A stretch of 64,000 nucleotides of DNA from assembly GCA_024579835.1 (NCBI GenBank), contig CP102060.1:930001-994000 (forward strand), in the 5' to 3' direction. Below, one piece after another: positions 52,859 to 61,339 of this stretch. The notes beneath the pieces are model-generated. The model was not told the origin of the DNA. It saw only the letters and a program-made list of their open reading frames with translations, and made no database searches. How positions within the stretch are numbered: the first letter of the stretch is position 1; the number at the start of each line of letters is the position of its first letter. Position numbers and translations under genes: made by a program. The stretch is from Clostridiaceae bacterium HFYG-1003. Its GTDB lineage: Bacteria > Bacillota > Clostridia > Clostridiales > Clostridiaceae.

Positions 52859-53031
52859 CTGAGTGGATTGTTGATGCTGGCAGGCGAATCTTTAATGGGC
52901 AAGTATTTCAAGATTCGGTACGTAACTTACAGGTAAGGTGCTCAGGTTACTGGTCAGGCACGCAGATCACCTGTACTTGGTTGCTGGAGTGGTTTTATGC
53001 CTGTCAGTCCGTTGCGCCTGGGTCAAATGAT

Positions 53032-53586
53032 TTAGTTAGTGGCTGCCGGCTCCCGGTATCTGCGGTAGTAATTGTAGCTGTCGCTTTCCATGACGGATTG
53101 CTTATGTCCGATGGGGGTTCTTTTTTCGAAGAGCTCGAAGCCGCAGGCTTCGCCCAGGCGACAGGATGAAACGTTGACCGGGTCGATTGTCAGGATGAGG
53201 TAGGGGATGTCGGAAACGGTAAAGCACCAGTCTACTAAGGCATTGACCGCTCGGACAGTCAGGCCTTTTCGTTGCCAGGCTTCGCTCATAAAGTAAGCTA
53301 CTTCTACTTCGTGGAGCAGGTCTTCTTCTCCCATGCCGACCATACCGATCAGTTCATCGTTATCCTTTTGAACTACTGCGAACCGCCGGTTCTGCCAGAC
53401 GTTGATATTATCTTTGTGCTTTTGCATCCAGTCAATGAATCCATAATAGCCTTCCGGCTGGACTCCGCCTTCGCACCAGTCTCTCATGAAGCGTAGGATG
53501 CCTTTTTCCCGGACGATGCGGTGCAGGGAGGGAGCGTCTTTTCTCTCAAAATCTCGAATGACAATATCACCTAAGTCAATATACAT
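53032..53586 (-). CDS. GNAT-family N-acetyltransferase (RimJ/RimL-like)
   Basis: 184 residues behind GGGGT on the minus strand. It opens IVIRDFERKDAPSLHRIV, then has VGMGEEDLLHEVEVAYFMSEAWQRKGLTVRAVNALVDWCF, where QRKGLT takes the place of the acetyl-CoA pyrophosphate loop (Q/RxxGxG/A), and SSCRLGEACGFELFEK. The overall pattern is the Acetyltransf_3/RimJ group, which acetylates protein N-termini or small amines. The acceptor is unknown. Single gene, no partner. Confidence 0.82.
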   Translation of the reverse strand: MYIDLGDIVIRDFERKDAPSLHRIVREKGILRFMRDWCEGGVQPEGYYGFIDWMQKHKDNINVWQNRRFAVVQKDNDELIGMVGMGEEDLLHEVEVAYFMSEAWQRKGLTVRAVNALVDWCFTVSDIPYLILTIDPVNVSSCRLGEACGFELFEKRTPIGHKQSVMESDSYNYYRRYREPAATN

Positions 53587-53631
53587 GATATACCCCGTTG
53601 GATCCCTGGTTGGGATGAAATTTCAGTCGTT

Positions 53632-53667
53632 GAAAGGCCCTGATTCGCCAGCGAATCAGGGCCTTTC
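53632..53667. other. Strong perfect hairpin in the leader of the GNAT gene
   Basis: GAAAGGCCCTGATTCGC pairs with GCGAATCAGGGCCTTTC. It has no T run on either strand and stands 45 bases upstream of the GNAT start, between divergent genes, where a terminator is not expected. It may be an RNA regulatory or repeat element. Confidence 0.6.
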
Positions 53668-53930
53668 GAACGCTGATCTAATCTTGGTTTATCACTCAGC
53701 TGGCGCTGCGTCAAGGTTACAGCTTTATATTCTGATATTACATACGATAATTTTGAAAAAAAGAATTGTAATCAATCATCTATAAACGATATGATAGAGT
53801 TATAAGAGTTTCCTGTAACCACAAACTTAACAGATGATGAATGGCGAAGTTACTAAAATGGGGTAGGCTTCGCATGTAGGGTTAATTGCCTGCCATTACT
53901 TAAAAAGTAACATTCAGAAGGAGAAGGTGT

Positions 53931-54713
53931 ATGTATTGTAAGACTTGCGGGAACAAAATGGCAGACAACGAGGTTGTCTGTTCAAGGTGTGAGGCCCATA
54001 ACAAAATCGATGAAGCCATAGACGGGTCAGACCGTTTGCAGTCCTCGGGCGCGGAGATGTTGAGTCGAGACCTGTCAGTAGTGGAGAACAATGAGTTTGT
54101 GGCAAAAAGTATGGCTTATGCAAAGGACTACTTCCAATATTTCTTACGGGCGATGAAGCAGCCATTTAAAGTGAGCCAGGATATGGCGGAACCGAATGTA
54201 CAGATGTTCGGCATGGTGACGGTTGGTATTTTTTCGTTCCTGTTTCCGTTGCTGCTCTTTTTTATGCTGAGTTTTTTCAAACCATCCTTTACTGACATGG
54301 TGCTCATTCCGTTCCTGACATTTGCTGCGATTGCTGCAGCTGTGGTCGGTGTCCTGATGCTGGTTGGCCGTTGGATGAAAGCCGGGGTTTCCTACAAGGA
54401 AGTATTCGGAGCGTACGGCACGTTGTATGTTTTGCCGGTGGCTCTGCTCGTGGTTTCATTCTTTGCGGTTCTGATTAAGAATTACTATCTGTTCGGTTTG
54501 ATGGTTATGCTGATCGTTTTGTCTTCCAGTGTAGTGAATGCAGGAGTTCTTTTCAGCATCAGGAGTCAGATGAAAGAAGAACCTGCGATAGACATGATTC
54601 ATGCCGTTTTAGGTTCCTACCTGGTGACGGCGGTCTTATTCAGCATATTAGGCAACACATTGCTATCAGATTCCTTTGGTCAAGTCTTCGGGCTCTTCAA
54701 CTATTTGTTCTAA
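53931..54713 (+). CDS. Zinc-ribbon membrane protein of unknown function
   Basis: 260 residues behind AGAAGGAGAAGGTGT. The N-terminus has a zinc ribbon (CKTCGNKMADNEVVCSRC), a charged linker to about 85, and five hydrophobic helices near 94-117, 125-147, 162-185, 190-210 and 228-248. It resembles zinc-ribbon/YIP1-like membrane proteins common in Firmicutes, for which no clear biochemical role is known. Single gene; the IS30 element lies after it. Confidence 0.75.
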   Translation: MYCKTCGNKMADNEVVCSRCEAHNKIDEAIDGSDRLQSSGAEMLSRDLSVVENNEFVAKSMAYAKDYFQYFLRAMKQPFKVSQDMAEPNVQMFGMVTVGIFSFLFPLLLFFMLSFFKPSFTDMVLIPFLTFAAIAAAVVGVLMLVGRWMKAGVSYKEVFGAYGTLYVLPVALLVVSFFAVLIKNYYLFGLMVMLIVLSSSVVNAGVLFSIRSQMKEEPAIDMIHAVLGSYLVTAVLFSILGNTLLSDSFGQVFGLFNYLF

Positions 54714-54772
54714 GCGATGCGGGGTATATTGAATACTCGCAGTGAGTTGACGCTTGCGTCAATATAAATCAT

Positions 54773-54788
54773 CAAAAATGATGCTCCG
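54773..54788. repeat. Left 16-bp direct repeat flanking the IS30 element
   Basis: CAAAAATGATGCTCCG, repeated identically at 56137-56152 just outside the other end of the element. It is a probable target-site duplication. Confidence 0.75.
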
Positions 54789-54866
54789 TCCGAATTGCAA
54801 CTTAAAGTGAAAGACTTTTTTAGCTAAGCAAACATAAATGTAGTTTCATTCTGGACGGTGTCCTTC

Positions 54867-54940
54867 CCCTCGACGGGGTCCTTCGGTCAGGGTTGTTAAC
54901 CCGATTGGGCCTGACCTTGACCGGTGGGCTCCGTCGAGGG
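54867..54940 (-). other. Large structured region at the end of the IS30 transposase gene
   Basis: CCCTCGACGG at 54868-54877 pairs with CCGTCGAGGG (54931-54940), enclosing smaller stems such as GGTCAGG/CCTGACC and GGGTT/AACCC. It begins three bases after the transposase stop and may end its transcript or block read-through. Confidence 0.55.
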
Positions 54941-54943
54941 ATG

Positions 54944-56050
54944 CTACATCCTGCCAGAATGATACAGGGCCTTTGCCTCGTATGCTGTCAATCCGCCCAA
55001 TACCCGTCTTGGGTAATTATTCAGCCACTCCTGAAGTTTCTGTATCTGAGCATGGCTATAATCTTTAATGGCAGCCCCCTTTGGGATGTGGTACCTGATC
55101 AGTCCATTGTTCTGCTCATTGGTTCCTCTCTCCCAAGAACTGTACGGATGACAAAAGTAAACTCTTGTCCGTGGCTTCTTACTGCCTGTCACCGATCGAA
55201 TCAGTGCCTTCCAGTCGAGAAACTCAGAGCCGTTATCCACGGTGATCGATTTAAACATCTCACTGAATTTGACTCGCCCCATCCTACGCTCCAGCCGGTT
55301 AAGTACCTTCAAAACTTCGTCCTGGGTTTGCCGTGCAATCTTAAAGACCAGGCTCTCCCTTGTCATCCGATCATTCAGCGTCAGAAGGGCTGCGAGCCCT
55401 TTGCCTTTGCCTGATACGATGCAATCCATCTCCCAATGCCCGGGTTCACTTCGTTCAGTGCTTTCCACTGGGCGCTCTGTGATGCCAGGGGCATCCAACA
55501 CCTTATTGGCACGTTTAACCCGACGATACGTACGCCTGGTCTGGTTCCCTTCCCGGGGCAGATTTTGATTGGAAACATCCGTGATATACCCCTTGCTGAT
55601 GTAGTTATACAGAGTACGGGTTGAAACAAGGGTCTTGGATGGCATGATTTCCTTTTTCTTCAAGTCCATGATAATAGCATCCGGAGACCAGCGCTCTTCA
55701 AGGATCTTATGAGCTACATAAGCAACAAACTCATGGTCATCGCCAATTTTGAGGGCAGGTCCCTTGTTGGTGGCGGCATAATCATATGCCTCCTGTGCGA
55801 TATCCGCGGAGTAGGACACATAGAGGGTCAAATCGGAGTTCATGAGTTCAACTCGCCCTTTTTTCAACTCCCGGCTTACAGTAGCCTCACTGCATTGTAA
55901 GACCGTCGCCATGTGTTTTTGGGTCATTTGTTTATGCTTCGCAAGAAGATGGTTTGATCGAACCATCCCCTCGAGTTGTTGACGATCCTTGTAGGATAAA
56001 TGAGAGTATTTCTTTCTGGAGACCGAGGTGTTAGAATAGAGGTGGCTCAT
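54944..56050 (-). CDS. IS30-family transposase
   Basis: The start at 56050 lies behind AAGGAG; codons above it precede that site. The 368 residues have the IS30 layout: N-terminal helix-turn-helix (HLSYKDRQQLEGMVRSN, TVLQCSEATVSRELKKG), then the DDE integrase core with first Asp in GHWEMDCIVSG, second in ITVDNGSEF and Glu in SWERGTNEQNNGLIRYHIPKG. LNNYPRRVLGGLTAYEA at the end is typical. Catalyses transposition of the surrounding element. Confidence 0.93.
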   Translation of the reverse strand: MSHLYSNTSVSRKKYSHLSYKDRQQLEGMVRSNHLLAKHKQMTQKHMATVLQCSEATVSRELKKGRVELMNSDLTLYVSYSADIAQEAYDYAATNKGPALKIGDDHEFVAYVAHKILEERWSPDAIIMDLKKKEIMPSKTLVSTRTLYNYISKGYITDVSNQNLPREGNQTRRTYRRVKRANKVLDAPGITERPVESTERSEPGHWEMDCIVSGKGKGLAALLTLNDRMTRESLVFKIARQTQDEVLKVLNRLERRMGRVKFSEMFKSITVDNGSEFLDWKALIRSVTGSKKPRTRVYFCHPYSSWERGTNEQNNGLIRYHIPKGAAIKDYSHAQIQKLQEWLNNYPRRVLGGLTAYEAKALYHSGRM

Positions 56051-56136
56051 AGCTTTGCTCCTTAATGTTTGTTTAGTCACCTACATTATACCGCATAGCT
56101 ATGGGCCACTTTATTTCACTTTATTCTACAACTCGC

Positions 56137-56152
56137 CAAAAATGATGCTCCG
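56137..56152. repeat. Right 16-bp direct repeat flanking the IS30 element
   Basis: Identical to 54773-54788. Confidence 0.75.
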
Positions 56153-56156
56153 GCAG

Positions 56157-56192
56157 CAAAGAGACCTCAGGCCATATGGCCTGAGGTCTCTT
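56157..56192. terminator. Perfect palindromic terminator beyond the IS30 element
   Basis: AAAGAGACCTCAGGCC pairs fully with GGCCTGAGGTCTCTTT around ATAT. The original host order was probably zinc-ribbon gene, one 16-bp copy, then this terminator, so it would be the terminator of that gene, now cut off from it by the IS. Confidence 0.8.
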
Positions 56193-56408
56193 TGAACGCA
56201 TTATAGAGGCGATTTAACATATAGCCGATCGGAATATGGGTAGGGAAATATTGAAAAGGGGAATATAAGTTTGATTGATAGGGGGAGTTCGTGAACTAAA
56301 GATTTGGAGCTGGTCGAACGGGTGGAATCGTTGTTTTTCGTGGGAAGTGGACTGATCAGGTGGTGTTACCTTTTGGGTCCTTCTTAATTTATCTAATGTG
56401 CCTGGGTG

Positions 56409-58310
56409 TTAGTCCTGAGCCAGGACAACCAGCCAGTCCTCGGGAGAGAAGGTGATGGACTGATTCTTGGGTGGGTTGACCTGAAGATCATACGTGTGCT
56501 GGCCGTTGGATCCGGTGAGGCTGCGTTTAAAGCCGATGAAGACTTCATGGCGCAGGCTGACCAGCTGGGTCACGGTATAGAGGTTGATGGGCTTGCCGGG
56601 TTCCAGATAGCTGGAGGCTGGTTTGAGGTAGATCTCGGATCCGTCGGAGTCGAGGAGTTCCGTGAAGATCGGATTCAGGTCACGGTTCTCCGAGACCTGA
56701 GCCATGATAAGTCCGGTGATGTTGCTGCTGATGACGAAGTCGTTGACATCGGTGACTTGAGCCAGTTCCTGATTGCGGACATCGAGCATTTCGCTGGTAA
56801 TGCTGAAGCGGTGATTGAAGCTTTTCTCGAGGTCGCGGATCTGAAGAAGTATGGTCAGGGTCTTGGCATCGGCCTGATCGGGTGTCAGGTCGGAGTCACT
56901 CAGGAGCAGGATGTGTTCGATATCCTGGGACAGGAGCTGTTCCAGGTTGGAACGGTCGGTGATGTCCATTTCGATGCATTCAATGACCAGGTGGTGAAAA
57001 GGGTGGTCTTTCAGGAACGCCGGACTGACACCGTTTCGGCGTTTGCCGGCGATGGTGACCTGGGAATTCTCGGGGAGGAATTCATCCAGTTCTTTCATGA
57101 TATCCAGGAGGATCTCGCTGTGACCAAGAATCAGGAGCTTGCCGGCCGAAGCCATGCGGTATCTGGTCACGGATTCGGGATCACTGATCTGGGCAATCTG
57201 GGGAAGGTCATCACTGAGCTGAGCGAAGTGATCATCTTCCGCGATGAGGATCAGTTGGTCCTGTTTTTCGATCTTCGTGCGGGGATCCGGGTTGATCAGA
57301 GTGGAGCCGTTTCTTGAAATGCCGATGACGGTGGAATCCGAGAAGGCCAGCTGAGCTTTCAGAAAGGACAGTCCTTCCAGCTGGGGGAAGGATTCAATGT
57401 AGATCTCATCCCCGGAGAAATTGAACAGTTCCATATAGACGGAGGACAGTCCAGGCTGATAGCAGGTATGAGCCATGATCTGAGAGATGATGAGCTTGAA
57501 GTGGAGGATATCCGCATAGCCCTGACCGGCAATGCGGGCCACACTCAGGTTGACCGATTCCTTGATGGAGGCGGCTATGTGGATCTTACGGACATTGGGG
57601 TATTCCTTGAGTATGGTCTCCTGGTTCAGGTAGCTCGACACAGCAAGCAGAGTCCGAATGACTTCATGATCCTCATCCAGATTCACAATGATGGACTTGC
57701 AGGTCTCGATGGAGCATCGTTCCAGGTCGGTCCGGGAGGTCGGATCCCCGCTGCGGCAGATGATACGCGTCGTTTTGGCGGCGGGGATCCGACGCTGGAT
57801 CTGATCCTCCATGTCCAGCTTGTCTGCATTGCCCAGGATGACGATGCAGCCGGATTTCTGATTGGATTGGGCAATCTGAAGTTCCCGGATCATGGGGAAG
57901 ACGGACTGATTGAATCCCAGGATTACCGTGTGGTTCTGCTCGATGATCGTGGCATTGCCGCGCTGTAGCTTTTCAATGCGCGAGGATAAACCGGTATTCA
58001 GGATGGAGATCAGGGTACTGGTGATAAAGATGCCGCCCACGGTACTGATGGCAGCAATGATGATGAGACCAAGACTTCCCTCGACACTGGCCAGGTTGCC
58101 CGGATCCAGAGTCAGGGTGAATGATTTCCAGACGGCATACAGCACAGAGCCATTGGCCCAGGCTCTCTCCACAATAATGACAATGATTCCTGCCAGTACC
58201 ACCAGGAAGAGTGTAATGATGGATAAGAACAGAATCAGGGAAGTGGTTCCGCGGGACATGATCAGATCCAGTTGATAACTCAGACGTTCTTTCAAACTTC
58301 GTTTCTTCAT
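56409..58310 (-). CDS. CASTOR/POLLUX-like ion-channel protein with TrkA-N/RCK domains
   Basis: The start at 58310 (MKKRSLKERLSYQLDLIMSRG) is preferred over a GTG 21 bases earlier. The 633 residues have two membrane helices (about 28-52 and 85-110) around an extracellular pore-like stretch (WKSFTLTLDPGNLASVEGSLG). A long cytoplasmic part then has two RCK/Rossmann units (NHTVILGFNQSVFPMIREL near 130; GKLLILGHSEILLDIMKEL near 390). This is the DMI1/CASTOR/POLLUX family known in plants as nuclear cation channels. In bacteria the role is little known; regulated potassium or calcium flux is likely. No partner gene is adjacent. Confidence 0.8.
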   Translation of the reverse strand: MKKRSLKERLSYQLDLIMSRGTTSLILFLSIITLFLVVLAGIIVIIVERAWANGSVLYAVWKSFTLTLDPGNLASVEGSLGLIIIAAISTVGGIFITSTLISILNTGLSSRIEKLQRGNATIIEQNHTVILGFNQSVFPMIRELQIAQSNQKSGCIVILGNADKLDMEDQIQRRIPAAKTTRIICRSGDPTSRTDLERCSIETCKSIIVNLDEDHEVIRTLLAVSSYLNQETILKEYPNVRKIHIAASIKESVNLSVARIAGQGYADILHFKLIISQIMAHTCYQPGLSSVYMELFNFSGDEIYIESFPQLEGLSFLKAQLAFSDSTVIGISRNGSTLINPDPRTKIEKQDQLILIAEDDHFAQLSDDLPQIAQISDPESVTRYRMASAGKLLILGHSEILLDIMKELDEFLPENSQVTIAGKRRNGVSPAFLKDHPFHHLVIECIEMDITDRSNLEQLLSQDIEHILLLSDSDLTPDQADAKTLTILLQIRDLEKSFNHRFSITSEMLDVRNQELAQVTDVNDFVISSNITGLIMAQVSENRDLNPIFTELLDSDGSEIYLKPASSYLEPGKPINLYTVTQLVSLRHEVFIGFKRSLTGSNGQHTYDLQVNPPKNQSITFSPEDWLVVLAQD

Positions 58311-58487
58311 TCCAATATCCACTCCAGACACTTCAAAATGTATTCCTTTACATTTTTATTATACTCGAGGGAGTCCATTTATTTTACACATTCAACGAAT
58401 AAAATCCCTGAATTAATACGAATCTGAAATACAGAAATAACTGAAAAAGGCATTTGCTGTCGACAGTGGTGTCACCTTCCTAGCATC
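58311..58487. other. AT-rich region upstream of the channel gene
   Basis: The channel gene reads leftward, so this stretch should hold its promoter; no clear consensus pair was found. The 8-bp array begins at its right edge. Confidence 0.4.
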
Positions 58488-58591
58488 AAGGCGTTAAGGT
58501 ATACGAACTGAAGAGATTAAGGCCTAAAGACCCATAGACTTTAAAAGGCTAAGACGTAAAGAGGCTAAGCCGTTAAGACAATCGAGCGAAG
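58488..58591. repeat. 8-bp tandem array
   Basis: About thirteen units with exact 8-base spacing and consensus AGRCNNTA (for example AGACTTTA, AAAGGCTA, AGACGTAA, AGAGGCTA, AGCCGTTA). Confidence 0.75.
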
Positions 58592-58700
58592 GATTGCAAA
58601 TCAAAGAAGAATGAGAAGGACTTTGAGCCGCAGGATGATGTGGGGAGTAATGGTAGATCGGGGCAAGGCATACTCGAGCGAATGCTCACAATTCAATAAA

Positions 58701-58742
58701 ACAGGACTAGTCCCTCAGGCGCTGCCTGGGGGACTAGTCCTG
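58701..58742 (-). terminator. Terminator of the polysaccharide deacetylase gene
   Basis: ACAGGACTAGTCCC pairs with GGGACTAGTCCTGT, with a CAGGC/GCCTG inner stem. On the minus strand TTTTATTG follows, 15 bases after the stop at 58757. Confidence 0.88.
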
Positions 58743-58756
58743 TATGAAATGTTAAG

Positions 58757-59881
58757 TTACGGCAGCATGGAGTTGACGGTGACGAAGATGTATCCTCTGT
58801 CTCTGAGCTGGCGGAGAATGCTTGGCAGGGCGTCAATGACTTTGGTGTGGGAGGGGTGGAGAAGGAGAATGCCATTGTTGGAAGCTCCTGCGACAGCCCG
58901 GGAGATAATCTCTGAGGTGGAGGTGGTGCTCATGTAGTCATCGGTGTCGATGGACCACATGACCATGTACTTGAAGCCGACTTCTCCAGCGATGCGTTCT
59001 ACTCGCGAGCTGGTAGCACCATACGGTGGCCGGATCAGGTAGGAGGTCGTGCCTACCGTTTCTTTGATAATCTCACGGGAGCGGGTCAGCTGGTAACGAA
59101 CCGAGGAATCACTGAGATCGGTGAGGTCTGGGTGACTGACAGTATGGGATTCCATCTTATGGCCTCGGCTGACGATTTTTCGAGCCGTCACGGGGTGGGA
59201 CAGGATCCAGTTGCCGGTAAAGAAGAAGGTGCTTTTGGCATTGTAGTTATCCAGAATCGTCAGGACTCGATCCACCTGGCTGGCGGTAGCTCCGTCATCA
59301 AAAGTAATGGCGATCCGTCGCCCGGAGTAGCTGGTTACGCCCTTGAAGATCTTTCTTAAGGTGGTGGGTTCTGTGCTGGGAGCTGTTTTGCTTAGATAGG
59401 TGGTACTGGCATACCCATTTGTTCCGCTGTAGCTTAATTTCGCCCAGCCGTTGGAGATGCTGTAGACTGTGACAGCTGCTCCCTTTGGCATGGTCAGGAT
59501 AATGGAGTAATTGGTACTTGGACCAGTACGAAGGTTCAGCGCAGCCGTGGTGTAATAACGGGTTCCGGTGGGTGAAGCCAGATAAGCGGAGTAAACATAT
59601 CCGGTGGTATCCTTGTACGTTACTTTGGACCACCCATTGGAGGTGGAGAGAACACTGACCGTAGATCCCTTCGGGATCGTCAGAATGATGGAATAGCTGG
59701 TACCGGGACCTGTCCGAAGATTCAGATTCACCGTAGTTACTTTGTTTTCCGCGGCATATGCTGTCTGGCCACCTACAGGGCGAAGAAACTTCATATTCAA
59801 ATTCTCAGCAAGGGATCCCAACCCAAATTGAAGCAGAAGTACCAGAACAACAATGAGCAGTCGTCTCGATGTATGTTTCAT
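58757..59881 (-). CDS. Secreted polysaccharide deacetylase with two SH3b domains
   Basis: 374 residues behind ACAAGGAGGTAACAAG. It has an N-terminal signal or anchor (LLIVVLVLLLQFGLGSLA). Two bacterial SH3 domains lie at about 48-105 and 110-165 (LNLRTGPGTSYSIILTIPKGSTVSVLS, NGWSKVTY). The NodB-type CE4 catalytic domain at about 185-374 has ITFDDG (catalytic Asp and metal Asp), SHTVSHPDL (metal His pair), RPPYGA and LLLHPSH. It removes N-acetyl groups from peptidoglycan or another wall glycan; SH3b domains bind the wall. This modification often protects against lysozyme. Confidence 0.9.
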   Translation of the reverse strand: MKHTSRRLLIVVLVLLLQFGLGSLAENLNMKFLRPVGGQTAYAAENKVTTVNLNLRTGPGTSYSIILTIPKGSTVSVLSTSNGWSKVTYKDTTGYVYSAYLASPTGTRYYTTAALNLRTGPSTNYSIILTMPKGAAVTVYSISNGWAKLSYSGTNGYASTTYLSKTAPSTEPTTLRKIFKGVTSYSGRRIAITFDDGATASQVDRVLTILDNYNAKSTFFFTGNWILSHPVTARKIVSRGHKMESHTVSHPDLTDLSDSSVRYQLTRSREIIKETVGTTSYLIRPPYGATSSRVERIAGEVGFKYMVMWSIDTDDYMSTTSTSEIISRAVAGASNNGILLLHPSHTKVIDALPSILRQLRDRGYIFVTVNSMLP

Positions 59882-60002
59882 CTTGTTACCTCCTTGTATC
59901 GATATGATCGATGAGATTAGTGCCTCCAGGCTGAAGCACTCAGTGATGTGAAATCAGTAAACATAATATGGGATCAGAAAGTTCGGTTTTTGATCTTGTT
60001 GT

Positions 60003-60281
60003 TCAATGTGTCTTCACGATTTCCTTTCCCTTCAGAGTAAAGCCTGATTGATTGTGCAGCTGGCAGGTTGAAGTATTTCCATTGTCGGCAATAAACCTGA
60101 TATAGCTTGGATCCGTCAAGTGCGAACCAATAGTGTGGGGATGAGCCATCGCGTAATGACAGTAAAACTTTTTAGTTACTTCATTGAACAAAATCGCTAC
60201 GCGATAGTTCTTTGTTACAAATTTATACTTATGCCTCTTGGTTTGACAGAGGTTTGTTCGTGCAAAAAAAACAAATAGTAG
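60003..60281 (-). pseudogene. Possible gene remnant next to the IS91-like element
   Basis: A 92-codon frame open from 60281 down to a stop at 60003, containing KYKFVTKNYRVAILFNEVTKKF and ending FTLKGKEIVKTH. It has no start with a ribosome site and breaks at the inverted repeat where the mobile element begins, so it may be the 3' end of a gene cut by insertion. No family recognised. Confidence 0.3.
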
Positions 60282-60355
60282 CTACACCTCCATTTATGGT
60301 TTATTGTGGATTCACTACAAACAACAAATAACCAAAGGAGAGCAACTACTATTTG
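60272..60355. repeat. Inverted repeat at the left side of the recombinase/IS91-like unit
   Basis: CAAATAGTAG (60272-60281) and CTACTATTTG (60346-60355), both next to a TGCA-containing flank. It may be the left terminus or the promoter hairpin of the element. Confidence 0.5.
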
Positions 60356-60478
60356 CACGCCTATGTTACCATATTTTAGCCACCACAACAACACAACTTT
60401 TTTAATCTGCCCATCCAGGTCTCCACCCAAGGCGCTGATGCCCAATGCATTACTGCGCTTTTTGAAAGGAGTACCTCG

Positions 60479-61339
60479 ATGGATCAATTTATTTTAGAAT
60501 CTTATTTCTCTCAAATGGAACATTATCTCGAACTCAGAGATCTCTCATCAAATACCAAAAAAAGTTATCGATCCTTCCTCAAATCTTATCTCGAGTGGCT
60601 TGACTCCATGGGCATCCAGCCCAAGGACGCATCCTACGAAAATATCAGGACCTACATCCTCTACTTGAAGAAGACAAAGAAGCTTTCCAACCACAGCATC
60701 AATGCCCATACCTCTCAAATACGATTTTTCAGGCTCTATCTCCTGAAGCAACCGTGGGATCGGTACGAAGTTCCCGCCATGACGATCAAGTCTTACCTTC
60801 CAGAGGTTCTTTCGGTGGATGAGACCATGGCGTTTATCAACTCTATCACTGACCTGCGACTGAAAGCCTGCGTTGCATTACTGTATTCCTCTGGACTCCG
60901 GTTGTCTGAGCTTTGTCATTTGCGCTTTGAAGATATCCATTGCCAGGATGGCCGAATCTTTATACGGGCTTCGAAAAACCGGTCCGAGCGGTATGCCACG
61001 CTATCTAAAAAAGCGGTACTCATCCTAACAAAGTATTATTATCAATATGGGCGACCCAGGGGATGGCTTTTCCCCAACAAAAAAGGGGATGGATCAGTGA
61101 AGAGCGCTTTTTTCGGACGTCTCATTTCTCTCCATCTGAAAAGCCTTAACTGGAGCAAGCATGTGACCGCTCACTCATTTCGCCACGCATTTGCCACTCA
61201 TCTCTATGAGAGTGGGACAGATCTTCTTACCATCCAGAAACTGCTGGGACACAAATCCATAAACAGCACCACCATATACATCCATCTGGCAAGAACCGGG
61301 CCTGTCAACTTCACAAATCCCTTTGATGGTGGTTTGTAA
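60479..61339 (+). CDS. Tyrosine recombinase (XerD/integrase-like) of the IS91-like element
   Basis: 286 residues behind AAAGGAGTACCTCG. The N-terminal SAM-like DNA-binding domain has SNTKKSYRSFLKSYLEWL. The catalytic domain has the first Arg in SSGLRLSEL, HSFRHAFATHL (His-x-x-Arg), LLGHKSINSTTIYIHL (His and the nucleophile Tyr). All residues for an active recombinase are present. Its stop overlaps the ATG of the transposase by one base, so the two are co-translated, unlike chromosomal XerC/D genes. Confidence 0.88.
   Translation: MDQFILESYFSQMEHYLELRDLSSNTKKSYRSFLKSYLEWLDSMGIQPKDASYENIRTYILYLKKTKKLSNHSINAHTSQIRFFRLYLLKQPWDRYEVPAMTIKSYLPEVLSVDETMAFINSITDLRLKACVALLYSSGLRLSELCHLRFEDIHCQDGRIFIRASKNRSERYATLSKKAVLILTKYYYQYGRPRGWLFPNKKGDGSVKSAFFGRLISLHLKSLNWSKHVTAHSFRHAFATHLYESGTDLLTIQKLLGHKSINSTTIYIHLARTGPVNFTNPFDGGL

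Larger units (their letters stand above)
54789..56136 (-). mobile_element. IS30-family insertion sequence
   Basis: About 1.35 kb bounded by imperfect terminal inverted repeats. The left end (CCGAATTGCAACTTAAAGTG) and the complement of the right end (GCGAGTTGTAGAATAAAGTG) agree at most positions, and both continue GAAA. A 16-bp direct repeat flanks both sides. The single transposase gene is intact, so the element may be active. Removing it would restore one copy of the 16-bp sequence next to the terminator at 56157. Confidence 0.85.
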
